A stretch of DNA of 12,360 bases from Thermoprotei archaeon (GTDB lineage Archaea > Thermoproteota > Methanomethylicia > Nezhaarchaeales > WYZ-LMO8): NCBI GenBank assembly GCA_003650865.1, contig QMSN01000013.1, positions 1 to 12,360 on the forward strand, read 5' to 3'. A program made the translations under genes and the position numbers. The notes beneath the pieces were generated by a model. It searched no databases, was not told the origin of the DNA, and saw nothing but the letters and a program-made list of their open reading frames with translations. Shown here piece by piece: positions 1 through 7,207 of this stretch. Position 1 is the stretch's first letter. Each line of letters begins with the position of its first letter.

Positions 1-3000
1 CCATCCGATATCTCGCATCGCTTGAGAGTGACCTTGGCGTCGCCCACGACCAGCACAGTTGGCGAAGGAGATCTAGAGACCCCGTTGCCCTTGAACACGC
101 TGTTGGAGACAGTGACCTCGCCCAAGCCGTAGGCTGCTAGCGCCTCTCCACTGCAATTGGTGAAGGTGCAGTCGCTCACGTGCATGTCGCTGTCAACGAC
201 AAGTATACCAGTAGAGCAGCCGTCGAAGGTTACGTTGAACACGTTACAAGCACTTGAAGACGCCAGTAGGCCTATGGAGAACTCCATTATCGTCAGGTTT
301 GCGAGCGTGAAGTTCGATAAGCCATTAGCGTAGAAGCCTCCCACGATGAAGACCCCGCTTCCGTTACCGACGACAGCCACATTCTTCTGGACACTCAGCA
401 TCCCCTCACTGTACAAGCCTGGCTCCACGAGTATTGTCATCTTGTCCGTCACGTCTGGTGAGGCAAGTGCGTCACCTATAGAGTTGAAGTCAGCTCCACT
501 GCCTGGTGGACCTACTGTAACCATCATCTTGCCGACTTCAAAGCTGCTCTCATTGCTCACATCGCCTTGGTATAGGTCTGTGTCTAGCACCACGACAGCC
601 CTATAGACGCCGTCAGGGGCATCGCCTGGAATTGTGTAGCTCACAGGCTTAACGTAGCCAGTTGCTGAGAACAGGAGGTTGTTGTGTGGGCCGTATATCT
701 CGACGGTGGGGTAGATGGGGTTGAAGTCCCCATCGTAGGCGTAGAGGTCCACAAGCTCACAGCCAAACTCGTCCTCAACACTCCACCACACGCTAACCGT
801 GTCGCCTTGGTAGTAGGTGGGCTCATCAGTCCACACGTGGATCGCTAGTGATCCTCCAAAGCTGATGTTGAGAGTGGAGCTCGGAGCCCCTAGATCCACC
901 ACGCTGGTCTCGAAGATTAAGTAAGTCGCGTGATTGCCGCCTCCCTCCTCCGTGACTAGGATCCACGGAGCCACGTACCAGAGGTCAGGCGTCACCATTA
1001 TCTCGTCGGGCCAGAAGCCGTAGAGCGTGTAGGGGTTGAGGGATACAGGCGCTATGTAGAGCAAGCCCTCGTAGGTGTTGCTTGATGAGGGTGTGTGGAG
1101 GTCTCCTCGCAGCAGTGAAGTGTCGTTTAACGCTGGGTTGAACTCCACGATTCGCTCACTCGTGCATGACACGTTGAGAGCATATAGGTAATAGCCGTAG
1201 TCGTAGGGCGAGTCCTGAAGCTTCGCGTCTACGTGGTAGACGCCGGGCGTTACGAGTATAGTGGTCACACCGCTCTCATTAGTGAAGTCAAGGTTCGACG
1301 TTGGAAGAGGCCAGTCGCCAACCCTCCTATAGAGGTCTATGGAGACACCACCTATAGGCTGAGAGTCGTTGTCGTAGGTCTTAACGATGAGGGGGATTCC
1401 TTGAGAGGCATTTAGCAAGACGAAGGTTACAGCTCCGCTCTGAACGTAGGCGCTGTCGTTACAAGCCATGAATCCGAGCTCCGAATCCCCATGCCCCATG
1501 TATGCGGCTAAGGCGTAGTAGCCGTCGCCAACCGTTGTGAAGAAGATGCCGTTTAAGTCCGTAGCGTGAGAGTAGACCTCCACATCCCCACTACCGAGGT
1601 TCAGCAGCGTTATGGAGGCTTCTTCAGCTGGCTCTCCAGATGGAGTGAGCACTTGAACCACTAGGTTGCTCGAGCCTACAAACGTGAAGTAAGTCGTTGC
1701 AGAGCCGCACCTAGCGCCCAAGCTCGCCACGACTTCAACTCGATACACGCCCTCTAAGCTGTCATCGGGTATTCCGGGTAGAACACCCGTGTAAATGCCG
1801 TCATCTGGAGCTTCGTCAGCTCCACTACCATCATCTAGGAGAGTTACCTCAGCGTACTCGCCGTTGCTTGGGTCGTACACAGTCGCAGTTACCGTGGCTC
1901 CAAGGACTGGCGTCGAGTTATCTGTTACACGGGCCTTGATGACCACGTCCTCGTAGCTCGCGTAGCAAACCCTATCGGTTGAGGCGTTGACTTCGAGTGG
2001 AGCCACGCTCTCCATGAGCCAGTTCACGGAGTTCAATATCAACGTGTCCCTCGAGGAGCTCTCCAAGAACAGCACGGGGAAGGCCATGTAGACAACCTTG
2101 CCCTTACCCTCGTCCAAGCCGTTGTATACCACAACAGCTGAGTATGGTGAGTCCTTGTACTCTATGACCTCCAAGCCTCCATTAGTGGGCTCAACACCGT
2201 CGGGGTATGGAGGTATCTCTGAGAAGGCGAAGTCTGATGGAAGGCCGCTCGTCACAGGGTGCTGAGGTACCGTCACGCTCAGCACGTATATCTCAGTGTC
2301 GTCTACCGAGAAGATCGCGTGGGCCACTTTAACCATGAACTCGTCGTCCTCGTGGTCGAAGCCTATATCCTCACCCTCAAGTATCAGCTTGCCACCCGAC
2401 TCAACAAACTGTATCAGAGTCTCAGCGTCGATGCTATCCACAGCCCAACCATAAGCGCAGCTGGTGTGCCAGAACACCACGTCAGCCAACTGCAGGATGT
2501 CGAGGCTAGGCCTGCCGCCCATGCTCTCATTCCAAATCAACACCGTGAAGCCCTGGGACTCCAAGATGCTCGCTATGGAGCAGGGGTCTAGGCTTGAAGT
2601 CCCGCCTCCAGCATCGTCATCTGAGACTATGAGCACGTCAGCCGTGACGTTAGACGCCATGTAGACGTTGAGCACCACCTCCATTGGGTAGAGCCCGAAG
2701 ACCTCAGATGTGTAGTTGAAGTAGCCCTCCGCGCACGCCTCAACGTAGACCTGAACACCTGGATTAGTCACATCTCCAGTGAGCTCGTAGTAGCCTTGGG
2801 AGTCCGTTACCACTTGATTGTACACAAAGCCAGTCTCATTGTCCACGAGCTTGACTATAGCGTTTACAATGGGAGAGCCGTTGAAGACATCCCTCACGTA
2901 GCCGTACACCTTGTACTGAAGTGGCGGGTAAGAGCCTGTCCCTCTCAAGAGCAGTGATGGATCTCCAAGCAGGGTGCCGTACTCAGCCACGGTCTTCCAG

Positions 3001-4772
3001 TCCAAGTAGTAGCCGTCGTCGTAGTACGTGTATATGGGGTTCTCGGCTACGTAGTTAGTTAAGGCTAAACCCCAAATAACCCCAGCGTAGGGCTCCTCCG
3101 GCGTTGAATCGTCTAGACAGTGGAAGAGGGCATCGCTAAACATCCAGTCCATCTCTCCAGCCAAGCCGTAAGTTATGTACTCCCCCACGTAGCCCCAAGC
3201 CACTCTTGAAGACCCGTAATACGCTATGGCGCCTCCATCGGGGTTGAGTAGGAAAGCCTCACCTATACAGTCGTAGTCTGCGTACCTAGCTGTCAAGCAT
3301 GCCATTGCGAATATCACGGATAGGTTCTCGTTGGCCTGACTGTAGGCCTCAGAGCACGTGTAGTAGCCTCCTCGACCCAAGTACCACAGGTTGTAGTAGC
3401 CGTGCCCAGCGAAGTTCACGAAGCCGTATCCCTTATCTATCTCTGAGACCGCGCTGGAAACCGTTAGTGAGCCATAGCTCTCGTAGAGTGCCTTCGAAGA
3501 GAAGTTGCTCCACATGACGTTGGAGCGTATGTAGTCCTTGAGGATCTCGCCCTCCCTACCGCCGAAGGTGTCAGTGCCTATCAGCAGGTACTTAGTGAAC
3601 CAGCTGTTGTCTGGGTTGTAGGACGTCAACTTGTTTATCAAGATGTCAGCCTCGGTCTCGTTACTAGCTGGGAGCCTACCGACGTAGACGTCTGGCACGC
3701 CGTCCACCCAGTCGTGGTCTAAGTCACCCCACAGCCCATCGCCGTTTTCATCCCAAGTGTAGTCGAGATCCGCGTAGTAGAGGTCTGTCTCCACGAGAAC
3801 ACCATCCACCGATGGGTCGTCATCCTCAGCGCCATCCGGGATGTAGACGTACCTGACAGGCACCTGGTCTACGTCGCCGAGTATAAGCACGAACTTCACG
3901 TCGTAGTCCTGAACCATCTGCTTAATGAAGTTCCTTATCTTCTCAGGCTCGTCAACCCCATCGTAGTTGGAGTATATCCAGTCGGTTGTCTTAACCATGG
4001 TGCTAATCCCTTGAGACTCTTTCCAAGAGGCCAGTTGAAGCGCCTTGCTCTCAAGGGCTGAAGACGTTATTATCAGCAGGTCTACTGTTCCATCAGTAAG
4101 CTTGCTGGAACCTCTAAGCTCCTGAGGCTTAATGGTGAGCTCCACGTTGAGCTTGACGTTGTCGGCTTTCGCCAAGACACCCTCTGAAGGCGAGTACCTA
4201 ATTGGGTACACGTGTAGAACTAGGTAAGTCACTCTACGCATGGAGGCGGGGTCAAGCCCCCTGTGAACCTCGTAAGAGACCCACGAGCTTGGGTAGTAAC
4301 CTTCGTAGCACAGCTCTTCAGCTATAGAGTCATTACGCAGCTCAGGCTTCACTAAGCCTGTGAGGGGCTTAGGCTCGGGGGATGGCATCAGCTTGTATGA
4401 GCCCTCCAGCTTACTCTCGACTACATCTACGTTCACACCGATCACATCAGCATAGTAGCATAACTTGAGCACCACGGTCTTCACAGGCATTATTGGCTTG
4501 CCTGGGATGAGCTGGTAGCTGAAGCCATCAATTACTGGTAGGATCCCTAAGTCTTGGTTGTAGAAGGTCAACGTCAGTCCACTGAGGTCGATGGTAAAGC
4601 TCAAGTTGCAGGGCAAATCAACCCAAGTCAAGTCTATGGAGCCTAGAACCTTAGAAATGTCTATGGAGCCTAGAGACGTAGAATAGCTAGTGCCGTGAGC
4701 AGCCATTGGAGGAGCCAAAAGCAGCAGCAACGCTACTACAGCTATACAAGCTGATACCTCAAGACGTTTCAT
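1..4772 (-). CDS. Secreted gingipain-like cysteine protease (peptidase C25) fused to Ig-like domains and a right-handed beta-helix; 3' end beyond the window
   Basis: The frame stays open for 1,590 codons from ATG 4772 to the left edge, with no stop. Residues 1-26 are a Sec signal peptide (MKRLEV, then a Leu-rich core, AHG after it). Residues 85-215 resemble the C25 propeptide (PGKPIMPVK near 90). Residues 228-611 are the C25 domain: LASWKESQGI near 247, EKIRNFIK near 277, LILGDVDQVP near 296, DENGDG at 341, DVYVGRLP at 361, the catalytic pair His457 (FAGHGYYN) and Cys492 (AMACLTARY), and LLGDPSLLL at 601. The His-Cys spacing of 35 is close to the 33 of gingipains. Then come a carboxypeptidase-regulatory-like fold (620-705), a class I glutamine-amidotransferase-like fold (711-920), further Ig-like domains (927-1210), a less clear stretch (1210-1305), an Ig/MG2-like domain (1308-1415) and a beta-helix from 1418. 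The protease assignment is firm; the substrate is unknown. The start is supported by GAGG and a TATA box upstream. Confidence 0.93.
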   Translation of the reverse strand, partial: MKRLEVSACIAVVALLLLLAPPMAAHGTSYSTSLGSIDISKVLGSIDLTWVDLPCNLSFTIDLSGLTLTFYNQDLGILPVIDGFSYQLIPGKPIMPVKTVVLKLCYYADVIGVNVDVVESKLEGSYKLMPSPEPKPLTGLVKPELRNDSIAEELCYEGYYPSSWVSYEVHRGLDPASMRRVTYLVLHVYPIRYSPSEGVLAKADNVKLNVELTIKPQELRGSSKLTDGTVDLLIITSSALESKALQLASWKESQGISTMVKTTDWIYSNYDGVDEPEKIRNFIKQMVQDYDVKFVLILGDVDQVPVRYVYIPDGAEDDDPSVDGVLVETDLYYADLDYTWDENGDGLWGDLDHDWVDGVPDVYVGRLPASNETEADILINKLTSYNPDNSWFTKYLLIGTDTFGGREGEILKDYIRSNVMWSNFSSKALYESYGSLTVSSAVSEIDKGYGFVNFAGHGYYNLWYLGRGGYYTCSEAYSQANENLSVIFAMACLTARYADYDCIGEAFLLNPDGGAIAYYGSSRVAWGYVGEYITYGLAGEMDWMFSDALFHCLDDSTPEEPYAGVIWGLALTNYVAENPIYTYYDDGYYLDWKTVAEYGTLLGDPSLLLRGTGSYPPLQYKVYGYVRDVFNGSPIVNAIVKLVDNETGFVYNQVVTDSQGYYELTGDVTNPGVQVYVEACAEGYFNYTSEVFGLYPMEVVLNVYMASNVTADVLIVSDDDAGGGTSSLDPCSIASILESQGFTVLIWNESMGGRPSLDILQLADVVFWHTSCAYGWAVDSIDAETLIQFVESGGKLILEGEDIGFDHEDDEFMVKVAHAIFSVDDTEIYVLSVTVPQHPVTSGLPSDFAFSEIPPYPDGVEPTNGGLEVIEYKDSPYSAVVVYNGLDEGKGKVVYMAFPVLFLESSSRDTLILNSVNWLMESVAPLEVNASTDRVCYASYEDVVIKARVTDNSTPVLGATVTATVYDPSNGEYAEVTLLDDGSGADEAPDDGIYTGVLPGIPDDSLEGVYRVEVVASLGARCGSATTYFTFVGSSNLVVQVLTPSGEPAEEASITLLNLGSGDVEVYSHATDLNGIFFTTVGDGYYALAAYMGHGDSELGFMACNDSAYVQSGAVTFVLLNASQGIPLIVKTYDNDSQPIGGVSIDLYRRVGDWPLPTSNLDFTNESGVTTILVTPGVYHVDAKLQDSPYDYGYYLYALNVSCTSERIVEFNPALNDTSLLRGDLHTPSSSNTYEGLLYIAPVSLNPYTLYGFWPDEIMVTPDLWYVAPWILVTEEGGGNHATYLIFETSVVDLGAPSSTLNISFGGSLAIHVWTDEPTYYQGDTVSVWWSVEDEFGCELVDLYAYDGDFNPIYPTVEIYGPHNNLLFSATGYVKPVSYTIPGDAPDGVYRAVVVLDTDLYQGDVSNESSFEVGKMMVTVGPPGSGADFNSIGDALASPDVTDKMTILVEPGLYSEGMLSVQKNVAVVGNGSGVFIVGGFYANGLSNFTLANLTIMEFSIGLLASSSACNVFNVTFDGCSTGILVVDSDMHVSDCTFTNCSGEALAAYGLGEVTVSNSVFKGNGVSRSPSPTVLVVGDAKVTLKRCEISD
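3..521 (-). repeat. Beta-helix cassette, copy in the protease gene
   Basis: Residues 1418-1590 of the protease align without a gap to residues 139-311 of the 707-residue neighbour (6078-6596), with about 87 of 173 positions identical by hand count. Anchors common to both are VTVGPPG, GADF, SPDV, TILV, CSGE, YGLG, PSP and LVVGDA. The segment opens the right-handed beta-helix, and the aligned sequence is still running at the left edge. Confidence 0.85.
4632..4674 (-). repeat. 16-nt perfect direct repeat coding for LGSID twice
   Basis: The 16-mer gtctatggagcctaga occurs at 4632-4647 and 4659-4674, 27 nt apart and in frame. It produces LGSID at residues 34-38 and 43-47, just after the signal peptide of the protease. 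It looks like a small in-frame duplication of 9 codons. Confidence 0.8.
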
Positions 4773-4780
4773 TATCTAAA

Positions 4781-4787
4781 ACCTCAA
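4781..4787 (-). promoter_or_regulatory. Ribosome binding site of the protease gene
   Basis: On the minus strand TTGAGGT lies 4787-4781, with its GAGG core 9 nt before ATG 4772. The match to the archaeal anti-Shine-Dalgarno and the spacing support this start codon. Confidence 0.65.
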
Positions 4788-4810
4788 GGAAACTTTATGC
4801 CATAAAAATA

Positions 4811-4826
4811 GATATAAAATCTTCCA
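4811..4826 (-). promoter_or_regulatory. Archaeal BRE/TATA promoter of the protease gene
   Basis: Minus strand 4826-4811 reads TGGAAG followed by ATTTTATATC. The TATA-like core TTTTATAT (4819-4812) is centred about 43 nt before the start codon and is preceded by a purine-rich BRE-like element. Transcription would start near 4790, leaving a leader of about 18 nt that just contains the GAGG site. The protease gene therefore probably has its own promoter in the 114-bp spacer (4773-4886) rather than depending on the gene upstream. The spacer otherwise holds only a short hairpin. Confidence 0.6.
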
Positions 4827-4841
4827 CTAATTGTCCTCCAA

Positions 4842-4857
4842 CTACGTGGGGGCGTAG
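4842..4857. repeat. Short inverted repeat in the spacer before the protease gene
   Basis: ctacg (4842-4846) and cgtag (4853-4857) form a perfect 5-bp stem with a 6-nt G-rich loop. It sits 29 nt past the stop of the 707-residue gene and about 22 nt upstream of the TATA box. It could be a weak regulator site, part of the transcript end of the upstream gene, or chance; the stem is short. Confidence 0.3.
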
Positions 4858-4886
4858 ACCTTCTAGGGTTATGTAGCGGTGTAGGC

Positions 4887-7010
4887 TCACCAGTATATTG
4901 GTGTTGTCTCGTAGGGCTCTGTTATCAGCGTCGAGCTTGGGTCGTTGCCAGCTCCATCACCGCCAGCGCCATTAGGGCCTTCAGAGCCACCCCACCAGCA
5001 GTGAGTTGCGTAGGCTGTTAAGCTTGAGCATGTGTACACGCCGAGCCACGTGTTCTCGAATATGTTGCTGTAGGAGACGTTTAGGTAAGCTGAGTCTTTA
5101 ACTATGAAGCCCCAGCTGTTGCCCGTGACGTTGAGGTATAAGCCCGTGAAGCTTGAAGAACCCTCTAAGTGGACACCATCATACGTGTTGCAGCTTACAA
5201 CTGTGGTGTTTACAGATGCTGAGCTCAGCCCATAGCCTATGACTCCAAACGAGTTCTGCGTCAACTCAGATCGGCTGATATCTGCATGGGAGTAGTCGTA
5301 TAGTATCAAGCCCTCCTTATCGTTTTGAGTCATCGTGCAGTACAGGAGCGTGACGTAGCTATTCCCTTGAAGCACCACACCCCAGTTGTTGCTCCTTATG
5401 GTGGAGCGGCTTATCAAGGCTTTTGAGTTGTCCGTAAGCCACACAGCTGAGCCGTCATTTCCAACTCCATTGAGCTCAATCGTTGAGCCCGCTATGGTAG
5501 CTGTTGAGGAGTCCGACATCAAGATGGCTCTAAAGCCATTGTTTGTTAGGGAACACGATGAAATCATTAAGCTTGAGCTTCCGAGAGCCACAACACCCTC
5601 ATTCACGTTTGAGCTTATCGAAGAGCTCGATATGGATATGGTTGATTCGTTGAGCTCCATGATCCCCCATACGTTAAGCTCCACAGTGCAGCCACTAAGA
5701 GTTGCAATTGATGAGTGAAGTGCTAGTAGTCCTAGCTGATTGTCCCTTAGCGTGGAGTCTGAAAGCTGGAGCTGAGACTCGTCGTAGAGGGTTAGCCCAG
5801 TAAAGCCATTGCCCTCAATCAAGCTATTCGAGATGCTTAGAGTTGACGTGTCGTAGCAGACAGCTCCATCGTAGTTGTTGTCCTTGATGTTGCACCCCTC
5901 AAGCTCGACTTGAGAAGAGCCGTAGAGCAGCAACCCCCAATTGTTGAGCTCAAACCAGCAGCTACTAACTTCCACATGTGAGTTCTCAGCTACAAGCCCC
6001 GCGCTACTGCAGTTCTCCATGCGGACTAAGCTTAGAGTTAAGTTTTCAGAGTCCCTACAGAGGACACCCCAGACACCACTACTTATGCTTACGTTCTCTA
6101 GAGAGACATTGGCATCTCCAACTACGAGCAAGTTGGGGGAAGGTGTTTGAGAAGCTCCGTTATCCTTAAGGGAACAATCCCTAATATCCACATCTCCCAG
6201 ACCGTATATGGCTATGCCCTCACCACTACAGCTTGAAACCACGCAGTTTGACATTTCAACAGTGCTATCTAGAATTAAAACACCTGTAGTACACCTATCA
6301 ACCTCTACGTTGTATAGAGAGCAGTTGCTCAAAGCAGCTATAAAGCCAAGTGAGAAGCCCCTAACCTCGATGTTAGAGAGATAGAAGCTTCTAACGTTCC
6401 TAGCGTAAAAGCAGCCTACAACTACGGGCTTACCACCATAACCCGTTATCGTCAGGTTCTTCTCCACCACTATCATGCCCTCGTAGTACGTGTACGGTAT
6501 GACTAGTATGGTGGCTCCGTCATTGACATCTGGTGACGACACAGCCTCACCTATAGAGGTGAAGTCAGCCCCTATGCCTGGAGGACCTACAGTAACTACT
6601 TGAGATGAGGGCGGCGGCTCAACGTTTACGTAGAACTCCTTAGTGCCAACTCCATACTCCTGCTGTTCAGTCACCTCGATCTCATAGGTTCCGTCGGGGT
6701 AGTAGCTCGGTATGGTGAAGCTGAAGCCAACATACCACGTCCCGTTGTAGGAGAAGTCACACTCATCAAAGTACACACCTGGATAAGAGCCTGGAGGGAT
6801 AACTCTGCCGACAAAGTCCACCTGCACTGGCACCCAACCATCGAGTATTTGTACGTATATCTCTACGCTCTCACCTTGAGTGTAAACCAGTTTATCTGTT
6901 GCAACTCTAACTGTGTAGGCTGAAACACAAGCTAACGCCATCATGAGGGCCGATAGACATAGCAAGGCTATGAGGAGGCAACGAGCCGTCTTTGATGTCT
7001 GAGGCGCCAT
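4887..7010 (-). CDS. Secreted beta-helix protein with an N-terminal Ig-like domain (NosD/pectate-lyase-like fold), 707 residues
   Basis: This is the only complete gene in the window. Residues 1-31 form a signal peptide (basic start, hydrophobic core 11-28, likely cleavage after CVSA). Residues 32-130 are an Ig/MG2-like domain with YTQGESVEIYV near 43 and PDGTYEIEV near 105. A short proline linker (131-137) follows. From 139 a right-handed parallel beta-helix of about 24 coils of 22-23 residues runs to the cap CWWGG at 671. At least ten N-x-S/T sequons are present. The start has a strong GGAGGA site 7 nt upstream. No catalytic residues are recognisable, and no C-terminal membrane segment or sorting motif is seen: the chain simply ends PIYW. 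A structural, adhesive or glycan-binding role fits, but the function is unknown. It is a paralogue of the beta-helix parts of both neighbours. Confidence 0.93.
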   Translation of the reverse strand: MAPQTSKTARCLLIALLCLSALMMALACVSAYTVRVATDKLVYTQGESVEIYVQILDGWVPVQVDFVGRVIPPGSYPGVYFDECDFSYNGTWYVGFSFTIPSYYPDGTYEIEVTEQQEYGVGTKEFYVNVEPPPSSQVVTVGPPGIGADFTSIGEAVSSPDVNDGATILVIPYTYYEGMIVVEKNLTITGYGGKPVVVGCFYARNVRSFYLSNIEVRGFSLGFIAALSNCSLYNVEVDRCTTGVLILDSTVEMSNCVVSSCSGEGIAIYGLGDVDIRDCSLKDNGASQTPSPNLLVVGDANVSLENVSISSGVWGVLCRDSENLTLSLVRMENCSSAGLVAENSHVEVSSCWFELNNWGLLLYGSSQVELEGCNIKDNNYDGAVCYDTSTLSISNSLIEGNGFTGLTLYDESQLQLSDSTLRDNQLGLLALHSSIATLSGCTVELNVWGIMELNESTISISSSSISSNVNEGVVALGSSSLMISSCSLTNNGFRAILMSDSSTATIAGSTIELNGVGNDGSAVWLTDNSKALISRSTIRSNNWGVVLQGNSYVTLLYCTMTQNDKEGLILYDYSHADISRSELTQNSFGVIGYGLSSASVNTTVVSCNTYDGVHLEGSSSFTGLYLNVTGNSWGFIVKDSAYLNVSYSNIFENTWLGVYTCSSLTAYATHCWWGGSEGPNGAGGDGAGNDPSSTLITEPYETTPIYW
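4992..6071 (-). repeat. 45-residue double-coil repeats with alternating Trp and Phe
   Basis: In the 707-residue protein, Trp314, Trp358, Phe403, Trp448, Phe493, Trp543, Phe588 and Trp633 sit at the same place in successive two-coil units. The steps are 44, 45, 45, 45, 50, 45 and 45; the step of 50 follows an apparent 5-residue insertion near GVGND (515-519). The coils in between mostly carry an acidic-Gly pair instead (YDG, NEG, NDG, KEG, YDG). The series ends in the CWWG cap. Confidence 0.8.
6078..6596 (-). repeat. Beta-helix cassette, copy in the 707-residue gene
   Basis: Residues 139-311 (from VTVGPPGIGADF to SISSG) are the counterpart of protease residues 1418-1590 (3-521): equal length, no gaps, about half identical. 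In both proteins the cassette follows an Ig/MG2-like domain with a YxQGxxV motif, so the duplicated unit probably includes that domain too. Confidence 0.85.
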
Positions 7011-7017
7011 ATCCTAA

Positions 7018-7023
7018 TCCTCC
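7018..7023 (-). promoter_or_regulatory. Strong ribosome binding site of the 707-residue gene
   Basis: Minus strand 7023-7018 reads GGAGGA, 7 nt before ATG 7010. It is a near-ideal Shine-Dalgarno match and fixes this start. Confidence 0.8.
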
Positions 7024-7055
7024 AAACAGCCTAGTTAAGTAGTGTAAAAAAAGGG

Positions 7056-7070
7056 ATAAATTTACTTTCA
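7056..7070 (-). promoter_or_regulatory. Archaeal BRE/TATA promoter of the 707-residue gene
   Basis: Minus strand 7070-7056 reads TGAAAG then TAAATTTAT, centred about 50 nt before the start codon. The expected transcription start near 7034 would give a leader of about 24 nt containing the GGAGGA site. The 197-bp spacer (7011-7207) holds this promoter and a T-rich stretch after the upstream stop. I see no credible gene in it on either strand. Confidence 0.6.
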
Positions 7071-7162
7071 CCCCCCAAAGCCTTTAGAAGCTCTTCCAAC
7101 CATTAAGGTGATGGCAACGGCTTTGCAGCAATTACCTTCAAGGACGTGTATCACCAAGCCTT

Positions 7163-7207
7163 AAGTTGAAATCAAGTAAAGAAGATGTTGAGTTTATCGT
7201 AGAAAAG
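7163..7207 (-). terminator. Possible T-rich terminator of the giant beta-helix gene
   Basis: Directly after the TGA at 7208 the minus strand is pyrimidine-rich, with TTTTC at once and then CTTCTTT and GATTTC before 7163. Archaeal termination often uses U-rich runs without a hairpin. No long uninterrupted T run is present, so this is a weak call. Confidence 0.3.

Noticed and set aside
2259..2591. 110-codon plus-strand open frame
   Set aside because: It lies wholly antisense to the protease gene, has no recognisable protein features, and its composition follows from the codon bias of the opposite strand. The same applies to plus-strand frames at 5386-5718, 8640-8897, 9734-10033, 10473-10763 and 11921-12220.
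4801..4810. Second AT-rich box TATTTTTATG closer to the protease start
   Set aside because: Used as a TATA box it would put the transcript start at or inside the ribosome binding site; the box at 4812-4819 has better spacing and a BRE-like element.
6923..6931. Lipoprotein-like Cys (ALAC) in the signal peptide of the 707-residue protein
   Set aside because: The residue three before the Cys is Ala rather than Leu, Val or Ile, and a normal cleavage site follows (CVSA), so a lipid anchor is not supported.
7046..7052. Seven-T run on the minus strand as a terminator
   Set aside because: It lies just downstream of the TATA box of the 707-residue gene, so it more likely belongs to the initiation region; its distance from the upstream stop (over 150 nt) makes it a poor terminator candidate.
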